Below are positions 29,480 to 38,007 of a DNA stretch of 64,000 bases, piece after piece; the first letter of the stretch is position 1; each line of letters opens with the position of its first letter. The notes under the pieces were generated by a model. That model made no database searches. It saw only the letters and a list, made by a program, of their open reading frames with translations, and was not told where the DNA came from. The stretch is from the NCBI GenBank assembly GCA_026314275.1, contig CP111109.1, positions 186,001 to 250,000 of the forward strand, written 5' to 3'. The stretch is from JAGOEY01 sp017997515. GTDB lineage: Bacteria; Pseudomonadota; Gammaproteobacteria; Burkholderiales; Burkholderiaceae_C. A program made the translations under genes and the position numbers.

Positions 29480-30004
29480 ATGGAAATCACTCAACAATGC
29501 GTAGTCGCGCTGACCTGGACCCTCACAGACACCCTGGGGGAAGAACTGGACGTGCTGGACGAGCCTGTGGAATTTCTGGTGGGCGGCGACGATCTGCTGC
29601 CCGCCATCGAAGAAGCCTTACAAGGCCGCTCCGCAGGCAACACCCTGGACATACAACTGGAGCCAGAGCAGGCCTTCGGCGATTTTGACGACACCCTGCT
29701 GTTCCTGGAGCCACGTGCGCTGTTCCCCGCAGAAACCGAAGAGGGCATGACCTTCGAAGGTTCAGCCCTGCCCGCAGGCACCAACCCCGATGCGCCCCGC
29801 GACGCCCTGTACACCGTGACCGACATTTACCCCGAACATGTGGTGCTGGACGGCAACCACCCGCTTGCAGGTATTGCGATCCGGCTGCACCTCAAGGTGG
29901 CGTCGGTGCGCGAAGCAACGGAAGAAGAAGTCGGCAAGGGCTCGGCGGGCACCGGTTTTTTCAAAATCGCCCCCCAAGCCCCCGGCAGCGACCTGATTCA
30001 CTGA
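29480..30004 (+). CDS. FKBP-type peptidyl-prolyl isomerase (SlyD-like)
   Basis: 174 residues from ATG 29480. It follows the SlyD layout: a split FKBP domain (LDEPVEFLVGGDDLLPAIEEALQGRSAG and GNHPLAGIAIRLHLKVASVREAT) around an insert-in-flap domain (GDFDDTLLFLEPRALFPAETEEGM). The His-rich metal tail of enterobacterial SlyD is absent; it ends in APGSDLIH. It should act as a cytoplasmic chaperone and proline isomerase. The next gene starts right after the stop, so the pair is likely co-transcribed. Confidence 0.9.
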   Translation: MEITQQCVVALTWTLTDTLGEELDVLDEPVEFLVGGDDLLPAIEEALQGRSAGNTLDIQLEPEQAFGDFDDTLLFLEPRALFPAETEEGMTFEGSALPAGTNPDAPRDALYTVTDIYPEHVVLDGNHPLAGIAIRLHLKVASVREATEEEVGKGSAGTGFFKIAPQAPGSDLIH

Positions 30005-30793
30005 ATGCAACACACTGCCCCCGACCCCGAAGTCCGCAAAGTCAGCCTGATGGAGCCGCTGCAGTGGCTGGGTTTGGCATGGCGCGACATGGAACGTGCA
30101 CCCTGGCCCGGCCTGCTGCACGGGCTGGTGGCGGCGCTGGCTGCAGTGGCGGCTTTTGTGTTTGCCCACCAGCGGTTCTGGCTGCTGGCGGGTGCTTTTT
30201 CGGGGTTTCTGCTGGTCGCACCGCTGGTGGCGACCGGCCTGTACGCCATCAGCCGTGCGCTGGAGCAAGGCCACAAACCCGGTCTGGCCACCGTGGTGTC
30301 CGTCTGGCGTTCCGGCGACAGCCGACTGGTGCGTTTTGGCCTGCTGCTGGCGCTGGCCGGTACGGGCTGGGTGGTGACATCGGCAGCGGTTATTACCGCG
30401 TTTTCGCCCACCCCCATCACCACCCCGCTCGACTTTGCACGCCACGTCATGCTGGCGCGCGACCACTGGCTGTTTGAAGCGTGGCTGATGCTGGGTGCAC
30501 TGATGGCAGCACCAGTGTTTGCCTCCAGTGTGGTGGCCATTCCGCTGCTGCTGGACCGCCCGGTGACGGTACGCCAGGCGGTGCTGACCAGCTGGCGTTG
30601 TGTGCTGGCCAACCCCGTACCGCTGGCGCTGTGGGCCAGCCTCATCATGGGCTTCACGCTCCTGGGGCTGGGCTCTCTCGCGCTGGGATTGATCGCCGTG
30701 GTGCCGATGCTGGGCCACGCCAGCTGGCATGCCTACCGGGATCTGGTCGTGTCGGAAGATGCGGCTGATTTGGCGGGAGCGCCCCGGCCATGA
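30005..30793 (+). CDS. DUF2189 integral membrane protein
   Basis: 262 residues with about six hydrophobic segments. It contains the features of DUF2189 proteins: VSLMEPLQWLGLAWRDM at the N-terminus, GFLLVAPLVATGLYAISRALEQG in the middle and LIAVVPMLGHASWHAYRDLV at the end. The function is unknown. It starts immediately after the FKBP stop and overlaps the next gene by 4 bp, which places it in a three-gene unit. Confidence 0.88.
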   Translation: MQHTAPDPEVRKVSLMEPLQWLGLAWRDMERAPWPGLLHGLVAALAAVAAFVFAHQRFWLLAGAFSGFLLVAPLVATGLYAISRALEQGHKPGLATVVSVWRSGDSRLVRFGLLLALAGTGWVVTSAAVITAFSPTPITTPLDFARHVMLARDHWLFEAWLMLGALMAAPVFASSVVAIPLLLDRPVTVRQAVLTSWRCVLANPVPLALWASLIMGFTLLGLGSLALGLIAVVPMLGHASWHAYRDLVVSEDAADLAGAPRP

Positions 30794-31002
30794 TGTTCGG
30801 TTTTACCGAGGCTGAAATTGCCCGCTTCGGGATGACTTTTGGCATTGGTGCCTTCATCCTCTACATGCTGTTTGTCATCGCCAACCTGGCGATCCAGTCC
30901 AAGGCGGGCAAGTTTGGCACCTTCATCATGTTTCTGGTGCTGGCCTTTGGCATCCTGGGTTTTGTGGCCAAGAATGTGATCGCCTGGGTGCTGGGCCTCT
31001 AA
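30790..31002 (+). CDS. DUF2788 small membrane protein
   Basis: 70 residues with two hydrophobic helices (FGMTFGIGAFILYMLFVIANL and FGTFIMFLVLAFGILGFVA joined by QSKAGK). Size, two-helix layout and the conserved SKAGK loop match DUF2788, a family of unknown function in betaproteobacteria. The ATG overlaps the stop of the DUF2189 gene. Confidence 0.9.
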   Translation: MMFGFTEAEIARFGMTFGIGAFILYMLFVIANLAIQSKAGKFGTFIMFLVLAFGILGFVAKNVIAWVLGL

Positions 31003-31006
31003 AAGC

Positions 31007-31076
31007 TGAAATTTAAGCAAAAAAGGCCTCTTGCGCTTACCCAGCATGCGCAAGCAGCTCTCAAATCAGTAGCAAT
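31007..31076 (+). repeat. Palindromic dispersed repeat (family A) between DUF2788 gene and dut
   Basis: TGAAATTTAAGC, AAAAGGCCTCTTGCGC, ATGCGCAAGCAGCTCTCAAA and CAGTAGCAA; a full copy in a convergent spacer, where its hairpin may also act as a terminator. Confidence 0.85.
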
Positions 31077-31089
31077 CCTGGCAAACTGA

Positions 31090-31539
31090 TCAGGCTTTCC
31101 CGGTGGACCCGTAGCCGCCCTCGCCACGCTCCGAGGCAGTCGGGAACTCCTGCACGATGTTGAACTGCGCCTGCACCACCGGCACGATCACCAGCTGGGC
31201 AATACGCTCCATCGGCTCGATGGTGAAAGCCACACTGCTGCGGTTCCAGGCGCTGACCATCAGCTGGCCCTGGTAATCACTGTCGATCAGCCCTACCAAG
31301 TTGCCCAGCACGATGCCGTGTTTGTGGCCCAGGCCCGAGCGCGGCAGGATCATGGCCGCATAACCCGGGTCGGCCAAGTGGATGGCCATTCCTGTGGGCA
31401 CGAGCTGCGAGGCGTTGGGTGCCAGCGTAAGTGGTGCGTCCAGGCAGGCGCGCAGGTCCAGCCCGGCGCTGCCCGGTGTGGCATAGGCGGGCAATTGGGC
31501 GGCAATACGTGGGTCGAGAATTTTGACGTCGATTTTCAT
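31090..31539 (-). CDS. dut: dUTP diphosphatase
   Basis: 149 residues, the trimeric dUTPase family. Motifs in order: GLDLRACLDAP, MILPRSGLGHKHGIVLGN, GLIDSDYQGQLMVSAWNR, ERIAQLVIVPV and the C-terminal glycine-rich ERGEGGYGSTGK that closes over the substrate. It hydrolyses dUTP to dUMP and pyrophosphate. It lies 13 bp downstream of coaBC on the same strand, the order coaBC-dut being common in proteobacteria, so the two form an operon. Confidence 0.97.
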   Translation of the reverse strand: MKIDVKILDPRIAAQLPAYATPGSAGLDLRACLDAPLTLAPNASQLVPTGMAIHLADPGYAAMILPRSGLGHKHGIVLGNLVGLIDSDYQGQLMVSAWNRSSVAFTIEPMERIAQLVIVPVVQAQFNIVQEFPTASERGEGGYGSTGKA

Positions 31540-31552
31540 GGTGCAGTAGGGT

Positions 31553-32767
31553 TCAGGCGGGAGTCAGTCGTTTGGCGATCTCATCGATCAGCTGGCGCGC
31601 CAGGGTGAGTTTGGAGGCATGGGGCAATTCCACCGCCTGGTGGGCATCGACCAGCAGCAGCGCGTTGTCGTCCTTGCCAAAGGTGGCCGGGCCGATGTTG
31701 CCCACCAGCAGCGGCACGCCTTTGCGGGCGCGTTTGGCCTGGGCATTGGCCAGCAGGTTCTGGCTCTCGGCGGCAAAACCGACGCAGAACAAAGCACCAC
31801 TTTGGGCTCGCGCAGACTGGGCAATGGTGGCCAGGATGTCGGTGTTTTCCACAAACTGCAGCTCGGGCGTTTTGCCCGAACCGTCTTTTTTGATCTTGTG
31901 GTCTGCCGCCTGCGCAGGTCGCCAGTCGGCCACAGCGGCCGTTGCTATAAAAATAGTAGCTGACTGCGCGCATTGGACGGACGCTGAGAGCATATTTGAT
32001 GCTGATTTCACGTCCACCCGGGCCACCCCACGCGGCGTGGACAGGTGAACCGGCCCGGCGATCAAAGTCACCTCGGCACCGGCCTCACGGGCCGCGCGGG
32101 CGATGGCAAAACCCATCTTGCCGCTGGACAGGTTGGTGATGCCGCGCACCGGGTCAATCGCCTCGTAGGTCGGCCCGGCGGTCACCAGCACATGCTGGCC
32201 AGCCAAGCGTTTGGGCTGGAAGAACGCCACCACGTCCTCCAGCAGCTCGGCGGGCTCCAGCATACGGCCGTCACCGGTTTCGCCACAGGCCTGGTCGCCG
32301 TTGCCCACGCCCAGCAAAGTGGCGCCATCGGCCTGCAGTTGTGCCATGTTGCGTTGGGTGGCAGGGTGCGCCCACATTTCGCGGTTCATGGCGGGGGCAA
32401 TCAACAGCGGCACACTGCCGATGGGGCGGGCCAGGCACATCAGGCTCAGCAGCTCGTCCGCCCGGCCCTGCACCAGCCGCGCGATGAAGTCGGCGCTGCA
32501 CGGCGCGATCAGGATCGCATCGGCCTCGCGGCTCAGGTTGATGTGCGGCATGTTGTTGGGCTCGCGGCTGTCCCACTGCGAGCCATATACGCTGCGGCCC
32601 GACAGCGCCTGCATCGTCACCGGGGTGATGAACTGTTCGGCGGCTTCGGTCATCACCACCTGCACGGTGGCACCCTGCTTGATCAGCCCACGGCACAACT
32701 CAGCGGCCTTGTAGCAGGCCACACCGCCGCTCAGGCCCAGTACGATGTGTTTTCCAGTCAGGTCCAT
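31553..32767 (-). CDS. coaBC: Bifunctional phosphopantothenoylcysteine decarboxylase/phosphopantothenate-cysteine ligase
   Basis: 404 residues from ATG 32767 (MDLTGKHIVLGLSGGVACYKAA). The CoaC flavoprotein half includes APAMNREMWAHPATQRN and the CoaB half begins near LAGQHVLVTAGPTYEAIDPVRGITNLSSGKMGFAIA. AVADWRPAQAADHKIKKDG and VGFAAE are conserved CoaB elements. It catalyses the second and third steps of coenzyme A synthesis. DNA at 31941-32009 matches a family A repeat and encodes SNMLSASVQCAQSATIFIA, a stretch whose length and position are nevertheless normal for the family. Confidence 0.96.
   Translation of the reverse strand: MDLTGKHIVLGLSGGVACYKAAELCRGLIKQGATVQVVMTEAAEQFITPVTMQALSGRSVYGSQWDSREPNNMPHINLSREADAILIAPCSADFIARLVQGRADELLSLMCLARPIGSVPLLIAPAMNREMWAHPATQRNMAQLQADGATLLGVGNGDQACGETGDGRMLEPAELLEDVVAFFQPKRLAGQHVLVTAGPTYEAIDPVRGITNLSSGKMGFAIARAAREAGAEVTLIAGPVHLSTPRGVARVDVKSASNMLSASVQCAQSATIFIATAAVADWRPAQAADHKIKKDGSGKTPELQFVENTDILATIAQSARAQSGALFCVGFAAESQNLLANAQAKRARKGVPLLVGNIGPATFGKDDNALLLVDAHQAVELPHASKLTLARQLIDEIAKRLTPA
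31941..32009 (-). repeat. Palindromic dispersed repeat (family A) inside coaBC
   Basis: On the minus strand: AAATCAGCATCAAATATGC, TCTCAGCGTCC, AATGCGCGCAGTCAGCTACT, ATTTTTATAGCAAC. Diverged but with the family order of motifs, sense to the gene, open in frame. Confidence 0.6.
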
Positions 32768-32855
32768 GGCAATTCTCCAGTGGGCGCCAATGTAGCAGAG
32801 CAAAATCGGCAGGACGTATGCCCGCCATGTCGATCGGAGCCCCTGGCGCTGCTTC

Positions 32856-32903
32856 TATAATCCTGCTTTACCACCTTACGGGACGCTGGTACGACCACCA
32901 GCG
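32856..32903 (+). promoter_or_regulatory. Putative pyrG promoter -10 and leader hairpin
   Basis: TATAAT at 32856-32861 is a perfect -10 hexamer, with no good -35. A leader hairpin, CGCTGGT (32884-32890) pairing with ACCAGCG (32897-32903), ends 11 bp before the pyrG ATG in the place where a ribosome site is expected; no clear Shine-Dalgarno sequence is present. Confidence 0.5.
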
Positions 32904-32914
32904 CCCGGCTCGAC

Positions 32915-34584
32915 ATGACCAAATTTGTCTTCGTCACCGGCGGTGTGGTGTCTTCCCTGGGCAAGGGAATCGCCTCCGCCTCCCTCGCCGCGATCCTTGA
33001 ATCGCGCGGACTCAAAGTCACCCTCATCAAGCTGGACCCGTACATCAACGTGGACCCGGGCACGATGTCGCCGTTCCAGCACGGCGAGGTTTTCGTGACC
33101 GATGACGGTGCCGAAACCGACCTGGACCTCGGCCACTATGAGCGTTTCATCGAAACGCGCATGAAGAAAACCAACAACTTCACCACCGGCCGCATCTACC
33201 AGAGCGTGCTGGAAAAAGAACGCCGGGGTGACTACCTGGGCAAGACGGTGCAGGTCATTCCGCACGTCACCAACGAAATCCAGGAATACATCAAACGCGG
33301 CGCCGGTATGGGCACCCCCGATGCCGTGGACGTGGCCATTGTGGAAGTCGGCGGCACGGTGGGTGACATCGAGTCGCTGCCCTTTCTTGAAGCGGTGCGC
33401 CAGCTGAGCCTGAAACTCGGCCCCAACAACGCCGCGTTTGTGCACCTGACCTACCTGCCGTGGATCGCCGCCGCAGGCGAGCTGAAAACCAAACCCACCC
33501 AGCACACCGTGCAGGAGCTGCGCAAAATTGGTATCCAGCCCGACGCACTGCTGTGCCGTGCGCTCCACCCGGTGCCCACCGAAGAGCGCGAAAAAATCTC
33601 GCTGTTCACCAACGTGCCCGAATGGGGCGTGATCAGCATGTGGGACGTGGACACCATCTACAAAGTGCCCCGCATGCTGCACGAACAAGGCCTGGACGGC
33701 CTGATCTGCGACAAGCTGCGCCTGAACACCCCCCCACCACGCTGAAACGCTGGGACGAGCTGGTGTTCGAGACCGAACACCCCCGGGGCGAAGTCACCAT
33801 CGCCATGGTGGGCAAGTATGTGGAGTTGTCCGACAGCTACAAGTCGGTCAACGAAGCCCTGCGCCACGCCGGTATGCGCAACCATGTGCGTGTGAAGATC
33901 GACCACATCGACTCCGAAACCCTCGAAAACATTAGCAGCGCCGACGCGGCCAAAAAACTGGCCCAGTACGACGGCATCCTGGTGCCCGGTGGTTTTGGTG
34001 TGCGTGGTGTGGAAGGCAAGATCAGCACCGCCCGTTTTGCCCGCGAACAACAAGTGCCTTACCTGGGCATTTGCCTGGGCATGCAGGTGGCCACCATCGA
34101 ATACGCACGCCATGTGGCGGGCCTGTCCAACGCCAACAGCACCGAGTTTGACGCTGCCACGCCCCACCCCGTGATTGCACTGATCACCGAGTGGAAAGAC
34201 GCCGACGGCACCATCAAGAAGCGTGATGAGAAGTCGGACCTGGGCGGCACCATGCGCCTGGGCGCACAAAGCTCCGATGTGGCCCCCGGCACGCTGGCGC
34301 ACCAGATCTACGGCGATGTGGTGACCGAGCGCCACCGCCACCGCTACGAAGCCAACGTGAACTACCTGGACCAGCTGCGCAAGGCGGGCCTGGTGATTTC
34401 GGCCCTGACGCAGCGCGAGCAGCTGACCGAAATTGTCGAGCTGCCACAGAACGTTCACCCCTGGTTTGTGGGTGTGCAGTTCCACCCTGAATTCAAGTCC
34501 ACACCGTGGGCCGGGCACCCGCTGTTCAACGCGTTCATCAAGGCGGCCCTGGCCCACCAGGCCCTGCCTGCCGCGAAAAAATAA
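32915..34584 (+). CDS. pyrG: CTP synthase, carrying a 1-nt frameshift
   Basis: The synthetase domain (FVTGGVVSSLGKGIASASLA, LIKLDPYINVDPGTMSPFQH, DDGAETDLDLGHYERF) runs to RLNTPP in the first frame. The frame changes in the C7 run at about 33729-33735, and the protein resumes as TTLKRWDELVFETEHP. The glutamine amidotransferase domain follows (VPGGFGVRGVEGK, YLGICLGMQVA with the catalytic Cys, GVQFHPEFKS). Eight C would restore one protein of 556 residues, the expected size. The enzyme makes CTP from UTP and glutamine and is essential in most bacteria. As both halves are fully conserved, a consensus error is the likely cause. eno lies just downstream, as in many proteobacteria. Confidence 0.95.
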
Positions 34585-34599
34585 GCCGAGACCCAGACC

Positions 34600-34908
34600 A
34601 TGCCCAGCGCCTACGTAATTGTCGACATGCAGATCTCCGACACGGAGCAGTACAAAAAGTACATGGCCGACGCACCTGCAGCCGTTGCGGCATTTGGCGG
34701 TGAATACCTGGTGCGGGGCGGCACATTGGAGGTGCTGGAAGGTGACTGGCAGCCCGCCCGTATCGCCATGCTGCGCTTCCCGAGTTTTGCTGCGGCCAAG
34801 TCTTTTTACGACTCCGAGATGTACCGCGCGGCGCGGGCCAAACGTGCCGGTGCCACTGCGTTTTTTAACCTGGTGCTGGTCGAGGGTGTCGCCGCCCCGG
34901 TGGTCTGA
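34600..34908 (+). CDS. DUF1330 family protein
   Basis: 102 residues, an alpha/beta ferredoxin-like dimeric fold family. Typical features are AYVIVDMQISDTEQYKKYMADAP at the start, GGEYLVRGG in the middle and MLRFPSFAAAKSFYDSEMY. The biochemical role of DUF1330 is not established. It sits between pyrG and eno with 15 and 28 bp gaps and is probably co-transcribed with them. Confidence 0.92.
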   Translation: MPSAYVIVDMQISDTEQYKKYMADAPAAVAAFGGEYLVRGGTLEVLEGDWQPARIAMLRFPSFAAAKSFYDSEMYRAARAKRAGATAFFNLVLVEGVAAPVV

Positions 34909-34936
34909 ATTCCATTTTTTAGCTTGAAAGAAACCC

Positions 34937-36220
34937 ATGAGTGCAATTGTTGACATCGTAGGCCGTGAGATCCTGGACTCGCGCGGCAACCCCACCGTCG
35001 AATGTGACGTGTTGCTCGAATCGGGCGTGATGGGCCGTGCTGCCGTGCCCTCGGGTGCATCCACCGGCTCGCGTGAAGCGGTGGAACTGCGCGACGGCGA
35101 CAAGAGCCGTTATTTGGGCAAGGGTGTGCTCAAGGCCGTAGAACACATCAACACCGAAATCGCCGAAGCCGTGCTCGGCCTCGACGCATCGGAACAGGCC
35201 TTCCTGGACCGCACGCTGATCGACCTCGACGGCACCGACAACAAGTCGCGCCTGGGTGCCAACGCACTGCTGGCGGTGTCGATGGCCGTGGCGCGCGCCG
35301 CAGCCGAAGAATCCGGCCTGCCGCTGTACCGCTACTTCGGTGGTATGGGGGGCATGCAGTTGCCCGTGCCGATGATGAACGTCATCAACGGTGGTGCCCA
35401 CGCCAACAACAGCCTGGACATCCAGGAATTCATGATCATCCCCGTGGGTGCCCCTACCTTCCGCGAAGCCGTGCGTTACGGCGCAGAAGTGTTCCACGCG
35501 CTGAAGAAAATCCTGCACGACCGTGGCATCAGCACGGCCGTGGGCGACGAAGGTGGTTTTGCCCCCAGCGTGGACAGCCATGAAGCCGCCATCCAGCTGA
35601 TCCTGGAAGCCATCGACAAGGCCGGTTTTGTGGCCGGTGAACAAATCGCCCTGGGCCTGGACTGCGCGGCCAGCGAGTTCTACAAGGACGGCAAATACGT
35701 CATCGCCGGTGAAGGCCTGACCCTCTCCGCCGAAGAATGGACCAGCATGCTGGCCAACTGGGTCGAAAAATACCCCATCATCAGCATCGAAGACGGCATG
35801 GCCGAAGGCGACTGGGACGGCTGGAAACACCTCACCGAGCGCCTGGGCAAGAACGTGCAGCTGGTGGGTGACGACCTCTACGTCACCAACACCAAGATCT
35901 TCAAGGAAGGCATCGACAAGGGCATCGCCAACTCGATCCTGATCAAGATCAACCAGATCGGCACCTTAACCGAAACCTTCGCCGCCATCGAGATGGCGAA
36001 ACGTGCGGGTTACACCGCCGTCATCAGCCACCGCTCGGGTGAGACCGAAGACAGCACCATTGCCGACATCGCCGTGGGCACCAATGCCGGCCAGATCAAG
36101 ACCGGTTCACTGAGCCGCTCTGACCGCACCGCCAAGTACAACCAGCTGCTGCGCATTGAAGAAGACCTGGGCGAAGTCGCCAGCTACCCTGGCCGTGCGG
36201 CGTTTTACAACCTGCGCTGA
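34937..36220 (+). CDS. eno: Enolase
   Basis: 427 residues, the standard size. Conserved parts include VGREILDSRGNPTVECDV, PSGASTGSREAVELRDGD, MMNVINGGAHANNSLDIQEF, VGDEGGFAP, ISIEDGMAEGDWDGW, LVGDDLYVTN, ILIKINQIGTLTET (catalytic Lys) and ISHRSGETED. It interconverts 2-phosphoglycerate and phosphoenolpyruvate in glycolysis and gluconeogenesis and is an RNA-degradosome partner in some bacteria. It is followed by ftsB, the usual order in proteobacteria. Confidence 0.98.
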   Translation: MSAIVDIVGREILDSRGNPTVECDVLLESGVMGRAAVPSGASTGSREAVELRDGDKSRYLGKGVLKAVEHINTEIAEAVLGLDASEQAFLDRTLIDLDGTDNKSRLGANALLAVSMAVARAAAEESGLPLYRYFGGMGGMQLPVPMMNVINGGAHANNSLDIQEFMIIPVGAPTFREAVRYGAEVFHALKKILHDRGISTAVGDEGGFAPSVDSHEAAIQLILEAIDKAGFVAGEQIALGLDCAASEFYKDGKYVIAGEGLTLSAEEWTSMLANWVEKYPIISIEDGMAEGDWDGWKHLTERLGKNVQLVGDDLYVTNTKIFKEGIDKGIANSILIKINQIGTLTETFAAIEMAKRAGYTAVISHRSGETEDSTIADIAVGTNAGQIKTGSLSRSDRTAKYNQLLRIEEDLGEVASYPGRAAFYNLR

Positions 36221-36243
36221 ACTGACGGGCCGTCCCACACACC

Positions 36244-36519
36244 ATGTCTGCGCGCCTTGTCTCGCTGCTGCTGATTGCCCTGCTGGTCATCCTGCATGGC
36301 CAGCTGTGGCTGGGCCGGGGCAGTATTCCGCATGTGGCGGAGCTGCAGCACAAGATCAACGTGCAGAAGACCGACAACACCCAGGCGCAGATGGTGAACG
36401 ACCGGCTGAACTCCGAAGTGCGTGACCTGAAAGAGGGTATGGAGATGGTCGAGGAAAAGGCCCGCAGCGAACTGGGCATGGTGCGGCCGAACGAAATCTT
36501 CGTGCAAATCATCAAGTAA
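36244..36519 (+). CDS. ftsB: Cell-division protein FtsB
   Basis: 91 residues: a short cytoplasmic start, one membrane helix (LVSLLLIALLVILHGQLW) and a periplasmic coiled coil with heptad pattern (VAELQHKINVQKTDNTQAQ; LNSEVRDLKEGMEMVEEKARSELGMV). The closing ARSELGMVRPNEIFVQII is the family signature. FtsB joins FtsL and FtsQ in the divisome at the septum. Its place after eno supports the call. Confidence 0.95.
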   Translation: MSARLVSLLLIALLVILHGQLWLGRGSIPHVAELQHKINVQKTDNTQAQMVNDRLNSEVRDLKEGMEMVEEKARSELGMVRPNEIFVQIIK

Positions 36520-36615
36520 CCCCCAGGCTTCGCGGACTTCGTTCCGCTACTCCTACCCCCTTGCAGGGGGCGACACCTGCAGACTGGCAAAGCCAGATCT
36601 GCGGTGTCTGCTGGA
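36520..36615 (+). repeat. Three-hairpin 3'-end repeat (family B), after ftsB
   Basis: Starts at the base after the ftsB stop with CCCCAGGCTTCGCGGACTTC, then CCCCCTTGCAGGGGG, then CTGGCAAAGCCAG and GCGGTGTCTGCTGGA. Same polarity as the other copies. Confidence 0.85.
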
Positions 36616-36700
36616 AGGGATGTGTGCGCTGCATGCACTGGGGCATTACCGCAGTTTCTGTTTCCCTTGAACGGGCCACGCATCCACGGCTTACAGTCTT

Positions 36701-37312
36701 ATGGAATTTCTGTTCGCTCCGGCCTTCACCCTGTGGGGTGCCCCCGCTACCTGGTTGGAATTGCTGGCGTTTGTTTTGGCGCTGGCCATGGTGGGCTGCA
36801 ACATCCGTGAAATCCATTGGGGCTGGCCGCTGGCCATCCTCAGTTCGCTGCTGTACTTCGGTGTGTTCTGGCGCAGCAAGCTGTATGGCGACGCGGTGCT
36901 GCAGATTTTTTTTGCGGTGGTGGCGCTGTGGGGCTGGGTGCAGTGGCTGCGTGGACAACGCGGCGACGGCAGCCCGTTGCGGGTCGCTCGGCTGACACAA
37001 GCGGCGCTGGCGGCAGCTGTGGCGGCCTGTCTGGTGCTGTGGCCCGCGATTGGCCTGTTTCTGCGGCACTACACCGACACCGACGTACCGTGGTGGGACG
37101 CTTTTCCCACCGCTGCCAGTCTGGTCGGGCAGTTCTTGCTGGGCCGCAAATTTATTGAAAACTGGGCTGTGTGGCTAGTCGTCAACACGGTCAGTGTGGG
37201 CCTGTTTGCGTACAAGGGGCTGTGGCTGACGGTGGTGTTGTACGTGCTGTTTGCGGCACTCAGCATCGTGGGGTGGCAGGCCTGGCGCAAACAGCTCACG
37301 GTGGTGCCATGA
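36701..37312 (+). CDS. pnuC: Nicotinamide riboside transporter PnuC
   Basis: 203 residues with about seven hydrophobic helices. Family features are IHWGWPLAILSSLLYFGVFW, TDTDVPWWDAFPTAASLVGQFLLGRKFIENWAVW near the middle (within it the conserved W and N residues that line the transport path) and LYVLFAALSIVGWQAWRK at the end. PnuC takes up nicotinamide riboside by facilitated diffusion, with trapping by a kinase. The next gene overlaps by 4 bp and encodes a P-loop protein fit for that trapping role. Confidence 0.92.
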   Translation: MEFLFAPAFTLWGAPATWLELLAFVLALAMVGCNIREIHWGWPLAILSSLLYFGVFWRSKLYGDAVLQIFFAVVALWGWVQWLRGQRGDGSPLRVARLTQAALAAAVAACLVLWPAIGLFLRHYTDTDVPWWDAFPTAASLVGQFLLGRKFIENWAVWLVVNTVSVGLFAYKGLWLTVVLYVLFAALSIVGWQAWRKQLTVVP

Positions 37313-38007
37313 GTGCACAAGCCATGGGTGCACAGAAAATGGGTATACGTATTGCGCTGTTGGGTGCCGAAAGCACCGGCAAAACCGCATTGGCAGACGG
37401 CATCGCAGCCCACTTCAAGGCCCAAGGACAGGACGTGGTGCTGGTGCCCGAGGTGTTACGCGCATGGTGTGACGCCGCGGGCCGCACACCACGCCCCGAG
37501 GAACAGATGGGTATTGCGCTGGAACAGGCCCGCCGCACCACCGAAGCCCCCGCCACCGCCCTGCTGGTCGCAGACACCACGCCGCTGATGGTGGCGGTGT
37601 ACAGCGACTTTTTGTTTGGCGACACGTCGCTCTACCCGATGGCCTTGCAACACCAGCGCCTGTACGACCTGACGCTGCTGACCGGGCTGGACCTGCCCTG
37701 GGTTGCGGACGGCCTGCAGCGTGACGGTGAGCATGTGCGTGTGCCGGTAGACCAGCGGGTGCGGGCCGCGCTGGACGGCGCAGGCATTCCGTACCGCATC
37801 GTTTACGGCACCGGGCCCAGCCGCCTGGAGAATGCGCTGTACGCTATTAATTCAATAGCTTTTGGCGCATATGGAATGGGCGCTGGAGGCCAATTTCGAT
37901 CAAATAATGTGACGACACGCCCCTGGACCTGCGGCAAGTGCAGTGACCCGGACTGTGAGCACCAGTTGTTCAGCGCCCTGCTGCAGCAAGACGCGAAAAA
38001 AACCTAG
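37309..38007 (+). CDS. NadR-like P-loop kinase (putative nicotinamide riboside kinase)
   Basis: 232 residues from ATG 37309, overlapping the pnuC stop; in-frame ATGs at 37324 and 37339 are alternatives. The Walker A motif is LLGAESTGKTALADGIA, followed by VPEVLRAWCDAAGR, LLVADTTPLMVAVYSDF and DLTLLTGLDLPWVADGLQRDG, as in the C-terminal kinase domain of NadR. There is no adenylyltransferase domain. The C-terminus has a Cys/His cluster (WTCGKCSDPDCEHQLF) that may bind zinc. Just before it, residues ~179-201 are encoded by a complete family A repeat in frame. Coupling to pnuC supports a role in nicotinamide riboside salvage; this is inference. Confidence 0.82.
   Translation: MSAQAMGAQKMGIRIALLGAESTGKTALADGIAAHFKAQGQDVVLVPEVLRAWCDAAGRTPRPEEQMGIALEQARRTTEAPATALLVADTTPLMVAVYSDFLFGDTSLYPMALQHQRLYDLTLLTGLDLPWVADGLQRDGEHVRVPVDQRVRAALDGAGIPYRIVYGTGPSRLENALYAINSIAFGAYGMGAGGQFRSNNVTTRPWTCGKCSDPDCEHQLFSALLQQDAKKT
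37842..37911 (-). repeat. Palindromic dispersed repeat (family A) inside the NR-kinase-like gene
   Basis: The best in-gene copy. On the minus strand: TTTGATCGAAATTGGCCTCC, AGCGCCC, ATGCGCCAAAAGCTATTG, AATTAATAGC. It lies antisense to the gene and is read through as AINSIAFGAYGMGAGGQFR. Confidence 0.85.

Noticed and set aside
33658..35103. Minus-strand open frame of 481 codons opposite pyrG and eno
   Set aside because: Antisense to well-conserved genes, no ribosome site, His/Gly/Val-rich composition typical of a shadow frame.
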